A stretch of DNA of 64,000 nucleotides from Pseudomonas capsici. GTDB lineage: Bacteria > Pseudomonadota > Gammaproteobacteria > Pseudomonadales > Pseudomonadaceae. This document shows positions 36,401-44,176 of the stretch, piece by piece (position 1 is the first letter of the stretch; each line of letters begins with the position of its first letter). The stretch spans positions 1 to 64,000 of the forward strand of contig NZ_JAFGZD010000016.1 of the NCBI RefSeq assembly GCF_017165765.1, written 5' to 3'. Below the pieces are notes generated by a model that ran no database searches, was not told the origin of the DNA, and was given only the letters and a program-made list of their open reading frames with translations. The position numbers and the translations under genes are program-made.

Positions 36401-39028
36401 AAACCCGATCTGGAATTGCGACCGGCCAAGAACGTAGTGAACTATATCGACCACAAGATCAATGGTCGGGACGGTCTGGCAAATGTCTACAATGCCCAGG
36501 CCCCCTTGTTCCATGACTTGAAGGAAATCCGCCAGGCACCGGGCAAGGCCCCGGAAGCCGGCCACGACCTGAAGACCCGCATCGCCAAACTGGACCTCGG
36601 AGAGGAAGGAAAGGCGCTGAGCGAAAGCCTGGAGTCCTTCCGTGAAGAGCTGGAAAACCATAGCCGCAAGGCGGTCATGACGCTGGGCGAGAAAGCCGGT
36701 TTGCTCAATCTTCATGGAGAACCTACGGAGAAAGGCAAGAAAGCAGCCAGTAAAATGGAGTCCGCGCCGCCAAAACGCAATGAACCCAAGAACGACCTGC
36801 TGGCACTGGCTCAGGGTGCTCTGGACAAGGTCTCCCCGTCCTCGGATAACCCGACCGGTGCATTGCTCAAGTCCCTGCAGGGCATGGACCTGAAAATGAG
36901 ACATCTGGATGCCGATACCCCAGCGGGCAAGCGTCGCCATGGCCACGATGACCATGCCCTGACCAAAGCCCGCCTGGCTCTGGATATCAAGACCCTCGAT
37001 GATGTCGGAAAGCTGCTGGATAAAGCCGAAAAACTCCCCGATGGTCCCGATAAAAATAACCAGATAAAGGCAATCAAAAACGAGTTGATCCATTTGCGCG
37101 ACAAGACCTATGGCGACAATCCGATCAAGCACGTTTCGGACATGGGTTTTACCGAGCACTATCAGTTGGAAAAGTCTTACGACGGAATCAAGGCTTTCCT
37201 GAACGGTTTCCACAAGCCGGATCACGCCACCAGCGTCAACATGCGTGTCGCCACCGGCAGCAAGGATCAGGCCGAGCTGGCTGAAAAATTCAAGAACTCA
37301 CTTAAACAGCTGGAATTTCCGGACGACGAGATCAGTCTTTCACGCAGCTACGGCATGACTTTGAGCACGCCCTTCATCGGCATTGCCAAACACGTGACAG
37401 GCCCCTTCCCCAGCGGGCAATACAGCAACACCCGCAATTACGCCTTCGCGGCCGAGCGCGGTGATAAGGGGGTGGAAGTCTATCTGTTACGTGAACGTGC
37501 CAACCTGCTCAGCGGGACCGTGGGAGCCGGCAAGGATGTCCTGCCGGATATAACGAGCGCCGGGGAATACGCAAAACTCACCACCCTGGATCTGGGCAAT
37601 GAAAAACGTGGCGCGCTGGCCTTTCGCGTAGGAGGCGATATTACGCTTGCTGGTACCCACACCCAACGTACCGGTGTGGCATTTACAGTGCCGGATGAAA
37701 AGATCGATCAGTTCGTCGACAACCTGTTCACAGGCAAGCTGACAGCACTGGACGTTCTCAAGGAAGGCGCAAACCACAAGGCTCACGAAATGAAGCGGGT
37801 CAATGTCGACCTGACTGCCGGGGCCAACACCGAGTTCCGCGTGCAACTGGGCATTTCGGATCATGACAGCAAACCATTGACAGCTTCTGCGCGCTTCGGT
37901 GTCGGCTTCACCGCCAACGTCAATCTTGCCAACTTCACCTGGCAGAAACTCAGTCAGGAAAACGATACCAGTCGCATGGATGAAAAGTCCCAGAACAGGG
38001 TTCGTCTGCTCAATAACTTCAACGTAGGCGCTTTTGGCCGCGCCCAGCTTGTCGGCGGCCATACAAACCCGACCCCGAGCTCGGCCCCCGGCTCCCAGGC
38101 AATCACCAGCACCAACGGCATCACGGTAACCGCCTCCATTGATGACAAGACAACCAAGCGGATCAAGTTCCAGTTCAAGGAAGCGGCACCGCTGACCACG
38201 GCCAACGTGACCAAACTCGCCACCTCGTTGGGCGATGCGTTCAAGGACAAGGCTTCGAAGGCCGAGCTGACTCGACTGGCCGACCACACACAACCGGAAT
38301 ACAAGGACGCAAGCGCCAAGGAAAAGATCCAGATTCATCTGAAGGGGCTCAATGACTTCTTTGCCAGCAAGACACCGGAGAACGATGAGCAATACGCAGC
38401 ACTGCGTTCTCTGAAGCGCTCCACAGCCCAACAGGAAGCCTCGGTCAACAAGCACAGCGTGCTGGACAATGGTCGCTTTGAAAGTAACTACACCAACCTG
38501 GCACGCCTGGACTCGCAGAACCTCACGTCCAAGATCATGAGCGTGATCTACGGCGATCATCAGACCAGCAACGCGGAAAACATCGCCAAGCTGATCGATC
38601 AGGACCCGGCACTCAAATCGCTACTCAAAGAGTTTCAAAGCCAGCCAGGCACCCTGGCACGGGTTCGTCTGGAGCCCAAGGACCACGTCTTCGACAGGGT
38701 CGATGCCGGCAGCCGGGATGGCACTCTCACGCAAAAGGAAATGTTCGAACTGCTCAGCAACCGCGACAACATGCGGATCCTGGCTATCTCGATCTTCAAG
38801 AGCGCAGCGCAGACCGAAGGTTTCACCACCCCCACGCCATTGGTCAGTGCCAATAACTCAGCCTCAATGGCTGTGAACAAGACCCTGGCCAAGGTGAACT
38901 TCACCTATGGCGAGGATCAGGACAAACCCAAGGCGTATTTCGTGAACGGTGAGATTTCCAGAGCATCGGACACACAGAAAACCGTAGCGCAAGACCTGAA
39001 GAAAAGCGGGCTGGAACTCAAGAGCTGA
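33446..39028 (+). CDS. avrE: AvrE family type III effector
   Basis: A giant effector of 1,860 residues (P. syringae AvrE1 is about 1,800). The N-terminal 300 residues are Ser/Lys-rich and disordered, with an internal repeat (ESSKSKK twice, at about 117 and 171). A beta-propeller-like central part follows, then a Ser/Thr/Ala-rich insert at about 815-875, WxxxE motifs at Trp877 and Trp921, and a conserved C-terminal half ending KKSGLELKS, as in P. syringae. The family forms water/solute channels in the plant membrane and promotes apoplast wetting (established for homologues). I chose the ATG with GGAG 7 bases upstream. Its chaperone is 4 kb away, not adjacent. Confidence 0.95.
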   Translation: MIPLNNAPGASQIHGATSSGHNPQGLNQQNQPPTQRTTTSLDKLGQQSTAKAGPVTQDLQATPKIGVQSSVQSEIQAQDPDDLAAKAAAQQIRGAGSRMRGGDKLGRSLMGESRAESSKSKKSEGSAESSAKSEAMPLAQNDPVVPKADGMGWPLRANKMERALMGDSQPESSKSKKAEGKRIAGESTKETPVQKEAGTSSKQEITKAESSRSFRDDLAVQSAAQNSRKSNSRLSGSDGKGPSIKEQAKPETPMLGEAKNLPGGRFVGLDGNIERIAKPTTPPNTISLDKKGKASFEGFSPPALNTMLQDTVGKKDKTYLAHQSTGQGNGQVLLEPKGHLLKMQQSDTGFTLLRSSKSLDVPSGSKPGSVALQRQGNSMNLEGLTSTVTQALPDKAHIAHLSGAHQDSSGQTLRLHDEKPYKFNSDMLKWSPLPDTGDKKFSSLSTEGDGKLYARSGDSLVNLSSETRPEIKLKDLQAHSVASDGTVAMLAGKDTQTLQLGKMGEVPELHITLNLNDGKSEASSIGLTKDRLFVADTEGKLYSASRNELKSDDGVLKLMPEKNYQPEDGKLGARQQVTGFMSGDDGQMHALIKDGAGQIHSHTLDEKTSSLQSGWNLSDVKVLENTQGLPVKKEPTHENTLDLHRNGRIGIVDGSIQTWDSTTQGWKDSGVKDIDALKRGIDGNAYVLKDGKVHELKVTPDYGKSTFNDTHNLKDTPRSTKVELGDAIAGLEGRVIKDFAMYNDKQFVALDDKGRMTAHHKEGDPTEMTRHGLEGTVAYLTLDANGVHAGTSNGELFFMLKEDWQSKPTDSKPEQASTSTAAEAGPTPSRPSTSAAAESRPSTSTASEIQPAEAGTSAAGTSAAGNSETTSESASKWQKIELPYKGEISGLRTETNNTVSVTFKDPPGEKPATQQYKNKEWQNVESRPADQNELNNIFARLDKSMARVSIPGVGTLNFTSNMLGRSGIEQSNKSSTAEFTKAYVFKPDLELRPAKNVVNYIDHKINGRDGLANVYNAQAPLFHDLKEIRQAPGKAPEAGHDLKTRIAKLDLGEEGKALSESLESFREELENHSRKAVMTLGEKAGLLNLHGEPTEKGKKAASKMESAPPKRNEPKNDLLALAQGALDKVSPSSDNPTGALLKSLQGMDLKMRHLDADTPAGKRRHGHDDHALTKARLALDIKTLDDVGKLLDKAEKLPDGPDKNNQIKAIKNELIHLRDKTYGDNPIKHVSDMGFTEHYQLEKSYDGIKAFLNGFHKPDHATSVNMRVATGSKDQAELAEKFKNSLKQLEFPDDEISLSRSYGMTLSTPFIGIAKHVTGPFPSGQYSNTRNYAFAAERGDKGVEVYLLRERANLLSGTVGAGKDVLPDITSAGEYAKLTTLDLGNEKRGALAFRVGGDITLAGTHTQRTGVAFTVPDEKIDQFVDNLFTGKLTALDVLKEGANHKAHEMKRVNVDLTAGANTEFRVQLGISDHDSKPLTASARFGVGFTANVNLANFTWQKLSQENDTSRMDEKSQNRVRLLNNFNVGAFGRAQLVGGHTNPTPSSAPGSQAITSTNGITVTASIDDKTTKRIKFQFKEAAPLTTANVTKLATSLGDAFKDKASKAELTRLADHTQPEYKDASAKEKIQIHLKGLNDFFASKTPENDEQYAALRSLKRSTAQQEASVNKHSVLDNGRFESNYTNLARLDSQNLTSKIMSVIYGDHQTSNAENIAKLIDQDPALKSLLKEFQSQPGTLARVRLEPKDHVFDRVDAGSRDGTLTQKEMFELLSNRDNMRILAISIFKSAAQTEGFTTPTPLVSANNSASMAVNKTLAKVNFTYGEDQDKPKAYFVNGEISRASDTQKTVAQDLKKSGLELKS

Positions 39029-39063
39029 GCCGGCTCCCGTTCTTTGCTCACTGACGTAAAAAC

Positions 39064-39099
39064 AGGCTGGCGGCGCAAGCAGAATTGCGCCGCCAGCCT
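39064..39099 (+). terminator. Long hairpin after avrE
   Basis: A perfect 15-bp stem AGGCTGGCGGCGCAA / TTGCGCCGCCAGCCT with a 6-base loop, between avrE and the hydroxylase gene. It has no T-tract, so it may act as a partial terminator or as a 3'-end stabiliser for avrE mRNA. Confidence 0.65.
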
Positions 39100-39140
39100 T
39101 CACCCGTTCTGTGCCTTACCTGCTCAAGGGAACCTTGAAA

Positions 39141-39749
39141 ATGACTACCGCCTTTTATGCTCTCGAAGATTTTCCGCAACTGGCAAATCTGGTCGCCCAT
39201 TGCTCGGTGATCCAGGAAGAACTCGCAACTCTGGATGCACCTCTGCTCGAAATCGACCGAACCAACAAGCAGCATCAACAGGTCCACGCCGAACTGACCG
39301 AACACCTGCAACAGGGCGGCGATTACGGCTGGCTCAAGGGCTGGGGTGCCGAAGGTGGCAATCGTGACTGGACACAATATGCGCTGCTGTTCAGGGACAC
39401 GCCTATCGGCCCTGCCCAGGCAACAATGCCCCGCACTCTGGAGTTGTTCAAACCGCTCAAGGGCATAAAAGTCGTGGCCCTGGCCCGTATGGCACCTCAC
39501 AGCTTCTTGAGCCTGCATCGCCATCCGGAACTGACAAATGAAGGGCTGCTGCAGATGCACATCACCCTCAGCGCCGCCAACGAAGCCAACTACTCCTACC
39601 TGAACGTGGCAGGCGAGTTCTATCACCAGAAACCCGGCACAGGCGCGATTTTCGATGGTTCCCTGGACCACTTCGCTGTCAACGCCACGCCGGTTCAACG
39701 GACCATCATCTACATGGAGTTCGAGAAAGAGAAGTTCATGAAGCATTGA
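39141..39749 (+). CDS. Aspartyl/asparaginyl beta-hydroxylase-like protein
   Basis: A 202-residue protein of the Asp/Asn beta-hydroxylase (2-oxoglutarate/Fe(II) dioxygenase) family. The likely metal ligands are in HRHPE (His126/His128) and DHFAVN (His177); the family HxD is changed, so the exact triad is uncertain. Arg187 would bind 2-oxoglutarate. I start at MTTAFYALED with AAGGGA upstream. It follows avrE after a strong hairpin and may be co-transcribed from the avrE Hrp box. It could modify a peptide, amino acid or small molecule; a terminator follows. Confidence 0.72.
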   Translation: MTTAFYALEDFPQLANLVAHCSVIQEELATLDAPLLEIDRTNKQHQQVHAELTEHLQQGGDYGWLKGWGAEGGNRDWTQYALLFRDTPIGPAQATMPRTLELFKPLKGIKVVALARMAPHSFLSLHRHPELTNEGLLQMHITLSAANEANYSYLNVAGEFYHQKPGTGAIFDGSLDHFAVNATPVQRTIIYMEFEKEKFMKH

Positions 39750-39770
39750 TCGAAGTAAACGCTGTACCCC

Positions 39771-39805
39771 TCCCACAGCGCGTGCATACGCCTGTGGGAT
39801 TTTTT
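39771..39805 (+). terminator. Rho-independent terminator of the hydroxylase gene
   Basis: An 8-bp stem TCCCACAG / CTGTGGGA followed by six T residues, 20 bp after the stop codon. Confidence 0.85.
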
Positions 39806-39823
39806 GTGCCTGTTGTTTCACTT

Positions 39824-39846
39824 TGTAGGAGGCAGCTTGCTGGCGA
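39824..39846. repeat. REP-like palindromic element
   Basis: TGTAGGAGGCAGCTTGCTGG and the following CGA resemble the GTGGGAGCGAGCTTGCTCGCGA repeats scattered between Pseudomonas genes. The palindromic core GCAGCTTGCTGG(C) is kept with small changes. A single copy is seen; the match is from memory of the family. Confidence 0.5.
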
Positions 39847-40200
39847 CCGTCAGTTTGCCGTATGCCGTGTGGCCTTGGGCAAATGCAATGTGTCGGGAGC
39901 TACGGACTGTAAGGTTGATATGACGGATTTCAATCGCGCACTGAAAAGTTGTGAGCGCCGTCAGGGCGCAGCCTCCAAGGTGACATTCACTGAATGCACC
40001 AAGCCGTTTTTCAACAGGTTTTGATCTGAACGGATACTCATCCTTTGGTGATTGCCATAGGGCTTACAGGCACTGATTACACACTGAGGATCGTGACATC
40101 GGGGGCCGGTAGTACACCTGTACTATCGAAAAGCTTCGAAGCGTCGAATACGATTTTTTCACGATTCGACCCATTTCAGTAACTTTGAACGAGACGGTGT
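39847..40200. other. Gap between hydroxylase and lipoprotein genes
   Basis: About 350 bp with no convincing gene. A frame ending at 40024 (last 40 residues Lys/Cys rich) has no start signal and looks like a decayed fragment. GC is lower than in the T3SS genes. Confidence 0.45.
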
Positions 40201-40734
40201 ATGGCAAGCATGATGAATGAACGGTCTGAGCCGCCGGTAGAGCTTTCCGTTCAGCCAACTGATGGCAAATCTTTAAAAAAGGCAGCCATAAAACATGCGC
40301 TTGTCGCCGTTCTGCTGTCTTCATTGGTGGGGTGTACTTCGATTCCGAGTCAGGAGCTTAGTAGTGTAAAAGATGCCAAGGGTAAAGATGTCAATGAGGC
40401 CATCGCAAAACTTGCACCTCTGATGGGCAAGCCTGAATCTGTAGAGCCTGATCGTAAAAATCCGAAGAACACCTCCTATCTATGGAGTCGGTATAAGGGT
40501 ACGTTTTCGGAAAATAAATACATGGGGTCTACTCATGACCGGAGCGCAGGGTATCTTCAGATTACAGATCAATACCAACAGAATACGTGGACGGAATATT
40601 GCTACGTCAAGGTCATCGCTGACCCTCAAGACATCGTAGTGGATTACGAGGTGGAAAACTGTGGTTTCATGGACGCTTTTTTTGGAAGTGGTGAACTTAA
40701 GAAAAATTGTCTTCTGTGTCAGTTGGCCGAGTGA
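40201..40734 (+). CDS. Putative lipoprotein of unknown function
   Basis: A 177-residue protein with a lipobox LVGC at Cys45 after an unusually long charged N-region (about 30 residues) and a short hydrophobic stretch. After that it is a soluble domain with four C-terminal Cys residues (CGFMDAFFG and NCLLCQL). I recognise no family. GC is lower than in the neighbouring T3SS genes. It has no Hrp box and ends near a bidirectional terminator, so it is probably cargo of the insert, not a T3SS component. The start could be at Met4 or Met5. Confidence 0.62.
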   Translation: MASMMNERSEPPVELSVQPTDGKSLKKAAIKHALVAVLLSSLVGCTSIPSQELSSVKDAKGKDVNEAIAKLAPLMGKPESVEPDRKNPKNTSYLWSRYKGTFSENKYMGSTHDRSAGYLQITDQYQQNTWTEYCYVKVIADPQDIVVDYEVENCGFMDAFFGSGELKKNCLLCQLAE

Positions 40735-40838
40735 TTTTCAGTCCGGGATTGCAGGTCTCAGGCTTGCCAATACTGCATTGACCATGCGGCAGCGCTTTGC
40801 CAGGACACCCTGCTGAATCGGCTACTGTCGCTGATAAA

Positions 40839-40866
40839 AAAACGGGCTCTTCAGGAGCCCGTTTTG
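40839..40866. terminator. Bidirectional terminator between lipoprotein and hrpW unit
   Basis: A 9-bp stem AACGGGCTC / GAGCCCGTT with a 5-base loop, extended by A residues on the left and T residues on the right, so it can terminate transcription in both directions. Confidence 0.88.
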
Positions 40867-40885
40867 TTTCCCGCCTGATGCACGG

Positions 40886-41215
40886 TCAGTGCACGACCGG
40901 CCTGGCACCTGCTGCTTCCAGCAGACGATCAGCCAGCAATCGCACGATCCAGAAGGCTGTCAGCGAAGCATCGCCACGCAGCTCATCGGTACCGGCATCG
41001 CGTTTGAACTCCGACTCCAGGCTGTCAATGTAATTGTTCAGACTGAACTGGCCATTGACCCGGTTACCCGGCTTGTCGAGGGTGCTCTGCAGACGCTCGT
41101 TGACCAGAGCGATTGCACTTTCAAACGCCTGACGCTGGGCCGGAGTCAGGTAGCCGCCGTTGCGTACCAGAGACGACCAAGAGACCTCTTCAGGCTTTTG
41201 TTGCACGGCTGTCAT
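40886..41215 (-). CDS. Small protein coupled to hrpW
   Basis: A 109-residue, mostly helical, acidic-to-neutral protein without signal or membrane segment. It begins 1 bp after the hrpW stop on the same strand, so it is co-transcribed from the hrpW Hrp box. I do not recognise the family. Position and size would fit a secretion chaperone or a small accessory protein for HrpW; this is inference from context alone. Confidence 0.65.
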   Translation of the reverse strand: MTAVQQKPEEVSWSSLVRNGGYLTPAQRQAFESAIALVNERLQSTLDKPGNRVNGQFSLNNYIDSLESEFKRDAGTDELRGDASLTAFWIVRLLADRLLEAAGARPVVH

Positions 41216-41216
41216 A

Positions 41217-42869
41217 TCAGACCTCCTTGTGGTTGGTAGAACCCGGCAGCTTGTCGTAAGGATGCTCTACGTTCTTCAGGTTGATGCCGCTGGTGGTCAG
41301 GTTCAGGCCTTCACTGTCGCTCTTCACGAAGGAGAACTTGCCGTTTTCAGCGTCGACGTTCTTCAGGTCCAGGTTCCAGTTGCCCTGCTGCCCACCGTTG
41401 GTGCGCATGAAGGTTCCGAAATCCTTGGCCTTGAAGTTGTCAACGCTCACGTTGGCGTCGGCATTGAGCTGGAAGATCTTGTCATTGGCGCCCTGGGCAC
41501 TGCTGTTGGTGATGTTCAGGTTGGTGACTTTGGCACCGCCCTCGCCCTTCACGGTCAGCGCGTCTTCACCGACGTTGGTCCAGTGAACGTTATCGACGTT
41601 TACAGCCTTCTCGCTGGCAGCGCGGACATGCACACCGTCAGCGGCGTTTTCACCGAAGGTCACGTTTTTCAGGGTGGCACCTTCAGCCAGTTCGAAGAGT
41701 GGCTTCTGTCCTTCACCCTGTCCGCCATCACCCAGGCTAGGGCCGGCAGTGAAGGTCTTGCCCTGGCCATCGAACACTTCGCCCGGGCCTACCTTGATCG
41801 TTTCGTTGACTACGGTCGGGCTACCCGAAGCAGTCGGGAAAGACACTGGAGTGGATGAGCCGGCAGAACCAGTGCCTGCAGTACCGCCAGTGCCAGGAGT
41901 CGTGGTCGGAGCTGTGCCACCGATGGATGGAGTGCTACCACCGCCACCGCCGCCACCTACAGACGGAGCACCGCCGCCACCACCGCCACCTACAGACGGA
42001 GCACCACCGCCACCGCCGCCACCTACAGACGGAGCACCACCGCCACCGCCGCCACCTACAGACGGAGCACCGCCACCACCGCCGCCACCTATGGACGGAG
42101 CACCACCGCCGCCACCACCGCCGCCCTTGCTTGAGGTGTCAGACGGCTGGTTGAAGGTTTCCGGATGGCTGTCCATGAACTGGGCGATCATTTCCAGCAG
42201 CTCTTTGAGCTTACCGTCCTGGGATACTTGGCCACCGCCATCGGAAGACGGCTGGATCGCGTTATCCAGAGAACCGCCACCCAGACTTTTCATCAGCGTG
42301 TTGACCAGATCTTCGACGCTGCCCGAGCCACCGCCCGCGCCCTGAGTACCGCCCAGGCCCTGGCCTGAACCCAGACCTTCAAGGCCCTTGGTACCGCCGC
42401 CACCACCGCCTGCACCGCTGACTGGCGAGCCCGAACCGGAACCTGTACCACCACCGCCTTCGCCAGTGCCCGACGAAGAGTCGGAGCCGCCGAGAATTTT
42501 TTCAAACAGAGCCATCAAAACCTGAGTCAGAAGCTCTTTGGAGGATTCGTCACCGGTGCCGTTCGCACCCTTGGAGCTGTCCCCTTTCTGGTCGCCGCCT
42601 TGCAGGGACTGCAGCAGGGAATCGATGTCGCTCTGGCCCGACTTGCCAGCCTGGCCCGCACCAGAACCCGAACCTGCGCCGGCACCACCGGAGCCAGAGC
42701 CGGAACCGAGCAACATTTCAGCCAGCATGCCGGCCAGTTGTTCCAGAGCGGATTGTCCGCCCTGCCCCGTGGCAGCACCTGCCGTAGCCCCACCCAGACC
42801 ACCGGATAGTCCCGAAAGACCGGAAAGACCACTTTGGGAAAAACCCGAAATACCCGCGATATCAGCCAT
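41217..42869 (-). CDS. hrpW: HrpW harpin with pectate lyase domain
   Basis: A 550-residue secreted protein of two parts. Residues 1-340 are Gly/Ser/Gln-rich harpin sequence, cysteine-free, with the harpin motif KELLEMIAQFMDSHPETF at about 221-238 and a long block of GGGGGGGAPSV repeats. Residues about 345-550 form a class III pectate lyase-like domain (TIKVGPGEVFDGQGKTF, DGVHVRAASE, NVGEDALTVKGE). HrpW homologues bind pectate and help delivery through the plant wall. It has its own Hrp box, 108 bp upstream. Confidence 0.93.
   Translation of the reverse strand: MADIAGISGFSQSGLSGLSGLSGGLGGATAGAATGQGGQSALEQLAGMLAEMLLGSGSGSGGAGAGSGSGAGQAGKSGQSDIDSLLQSLQGGDQKGDSSKGANGTGDESSKELLTQVLMALFEKILGGSDSSSGTGEGGGGTGSGSGSPVSGAGGGGGGTKGLEGLGSGQGLGGTQGAGGGSGSVEDLVNTLMKSLGGGSLDNAIQPSSDGGGQVSQDGKLKELLEMIAQFMDSHPETFNQPSDTSSKGGGGGGGGAPSIGGGGGGGAPSVGGGGGGGAPSVGGGGGGGAPSVGGGGGGGAPSVGGGGGGGSTPSIGGTAPTTTPGTGGTAGTGSAGSSTPVSFPTASGSPTVVNETIKVGPGEVFDGQGKTFTAGPSLGDGGQGEGQKPLFELAEGATLKNVTFGENAADGVHVRAASEKAVNVDNVHWTNVGEDALTVKGEGGAKVTNLNITNSSAQGANDKIFQLNADANVSVDNFKAKDFGTFMRTNGGQQGNWNLDLKNVDAENGKFSFVKSDSEGLNLTTSGINLKNVEHPYDKLPGSTNHKEV
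41938..42122 (-). repeat. 33-bp tandem repeats in hrpW
   Basis: About five near-identical copies of a 33-bp unit encode GGGGGGGAPSV in the hrpW linker. The high similarity between copies at the DNA level suggests recent slippage and a copy-number-variable tract. Confidence 0.9.
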
Positions 42870-42976
42870 TTTCTACCTCGTTCCTTCATTGAGAGTGTCC
42901 GGAGTACGGCAATCGATGCCGTTCTGGCCGGGGGTGGTGCCATCAAGAGGGTCGACCTCGTAGTGGCACTCACCGT

Positions 42977-43004
42977 TGTGTGGCAACAGCCGACAGACGG
43001 TTCC
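42977..43004 (-). promoter_or_regulatory. Hrp box of hrpW
   Basis: On the minus strand GGAACC, a 15-base spacer, then CCACACA, an exact consensus match upstream of hrpW. Confidence 0.93.
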
Positions 43005-43013
43005 CAAAACAAC

Positions 43014-43412
43014 TCAATTCAGTAATGGCTGGACGGTGGTGCGGGTGTGCTGGACCTGCGCGATGAAACCGTTGACCAGATCGCAGAACTGGCCTTCGTC
43101 GAGACGAGACAGTTCACGCTGGGTGCACAGACGCAGTTCCTGCTGATCGAGGGCCAGCCAGCAGCCACGCAGACTTGCAACATCAAAGTTGATGTTGAGC
43201 AGGCGCTGCATGTTTTCCTGGCTCTTGCGCACTTGGCCCAGACTGCAATGAATAACCACGTTGTCACTGAGTCTGGGCACTTCGATAACGGCGGCTTGAC
43301 GGTTCTGGTTGTCATACAACGCACAGACACCGTTTTGGAGGGTTAAAGATGTACCAAGTGTTTCACTAAGACGAGCAATAAAACGTTGCGCATCGCGTTG
43401 GGAGTTCGCCAT
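43014..43412 (-). CDS. avrF: DspF/AvrF-type chaperone of AvrE
   Basis: A 132-residue protein of the CesT-type class I chaperone family. The blocks NGVCALYDNQNRQAAVIEVP, MRGCWLALD-like (LRGCWLALDQQELRLC) and LDEGQFCDLVNGFI agree with DspF of Erwinia amylovora as I recall it. It should hold AvrE in a secretion-ready state in the cytoplasm. It is separated from avrE by hrpW and two other genes and has its own Hrp box 50 bp upstream. An in-frame start at 43442 would add ten residues. Confidence 0.85.
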   Translation of the reverse strand: MANSQRDAQRFIARLSETLGTSLTLQNGVCALYDNQNRQAAVIEVPRLSDNVVIHCSLGQVRKSQENMQRLLNINFDVASLRGCWLALDQQELRLCTQRELSRLDEGQFCDLVNGFIAQVQHTRTTVQPLLN

Positions 43413-43462
43413 TGAATTTTCCTCAAGTTTGTCGTTGCTCAAAATGGATCCATAGCGACAAC

Positions 43463-43491
43463 TGAGTGGAAAATTAATGGCGAGAGGTTCC
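43463..43491 (-). promoter_or_regulatory. Hrp box of the AvrE chaperone gene
   Basis: On the minus strand GGAACC, a 16-base spacer, then CCACTCA, an exact match in the gap between hrpV and the chaperone gene. Confidence 0.9.
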
Positions 43492-43513
43492 TGCTGGAAT
43501 AAATATTCTGAAT

Positions 43514-43867
43514 CTAGTGTTTAAAACCCGTCAATGTGAGGAACTCACTGAGCAGGCCATGCAAGCTTTCTTCACGTCGATAATCACGGCCCAGTTCATG
43601 CCAGACGACGAACCGCTGCTGGTTGTCCAGACAGAGATAGTAACCGTCATAGGATTCGACGTTCTCGAAGCGCCGCTTGAGCGTGTCGGAAAACAGGTTG
43701 GGCCGCTGTGCCTGACGCTCTATCATGAGTGCCAGGCCCCAGCCCACGCTGTCTCTGCGATACACGAAATCGATGCCCGGGGCCCATTGCCAGGTGCTCG
43801 GCTGCTGCTCGCCGATGCTGACAAGAAAATCTCGCTGGTCGGTACTACGCAGAATCGTTTCAGTCAT
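43514..43867 (-). CDS. hrpV: HrpV, anti-activator of HrpS
   Basis: A 117-residue cytoplasmic protein that in P. syringae binds HrpS and blocks it, with HrpG as the antagonist. Length, position after hrcC and hrpT, and the aromatic-rich body (QQPSTWQWAPGIDFVYRRDSVGW) fit HrpV. It overlaps hrpT by 8 bp and is the last gene of the hrpF operon. No motif alone is diagnostic, so the call relies on position plus size. Confidence 0.85.
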   Translation of the reverse strand: MTETILRSTDQRDFLVSIGEQQPSTWQWAPGIDFVYRRDSVGWGLALMIERQAQRPNLFSDTLKRRFENVESYDGYYLCLDNQQRFVVWHELGRDYRREESLHGLLSEFLTLTGFKH

Positions 43868-44051
43868 TCAAATGTACCGTAGTGTATTCAGTTGCGTCGT
43901 TACGCAGTTCTGGAGCCCACCAAACTTTAAGGCCGGAACTATTGGCGTCAACTTGCTGGCATTCACTGGCAGAACAAGATGATTGCATTGTCGCACAAGC
44001 ACTCAACAATAGAGTAACAATAAATAAGGCACCTGCATGTACCAACTTCAT
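43860..44051 (-). CDS. hrpT: HrpT lipoprotein
   Basis: A 63-residue outer-membrane lipoprotein with signal and lipobox LLSAC (Cys19) and a short hydrophilic tail. In Hrp1 systems HrpT acts as a pilotin-like partner of the HrcC secretin. It is located between hrcC and hrpV as in P. syringae and separated from hrcC by about 125 bp in which I see no gene. Confidence 0.85.
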   Translation of the reverse strand: MKLVHAGALFIVTLLLSACATMQSSCSASECQQVDANSSGLKVWWAPELRNDATEYTTVHLND

Positions 44052-44176
44052 TTCGGAATCTCCCTACAAACGGACTGTACTGAATTCGGCCCTGAAAAGT
44101 ACTGTATTAATGGATTGTGTCGCTATTTAAACAATAGATGTCACTGTGCCAGAAAGCTTTCTCCGTCACATCTGTT

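Noticed and set aside
39746..40024. A 92-residue frame after the hydroxylase gene
   Set aside because: It begins inside the terminator region, crosses the REP-like element and has no ribosome site; at most its tail is a gene remnant.
42438..42470. GGAACC followed by CCACC inside hrpW
   Set aside because: Spacing does not fit the 15-16 bp rule, and the sequence is part of the Gly-rich coding tract.
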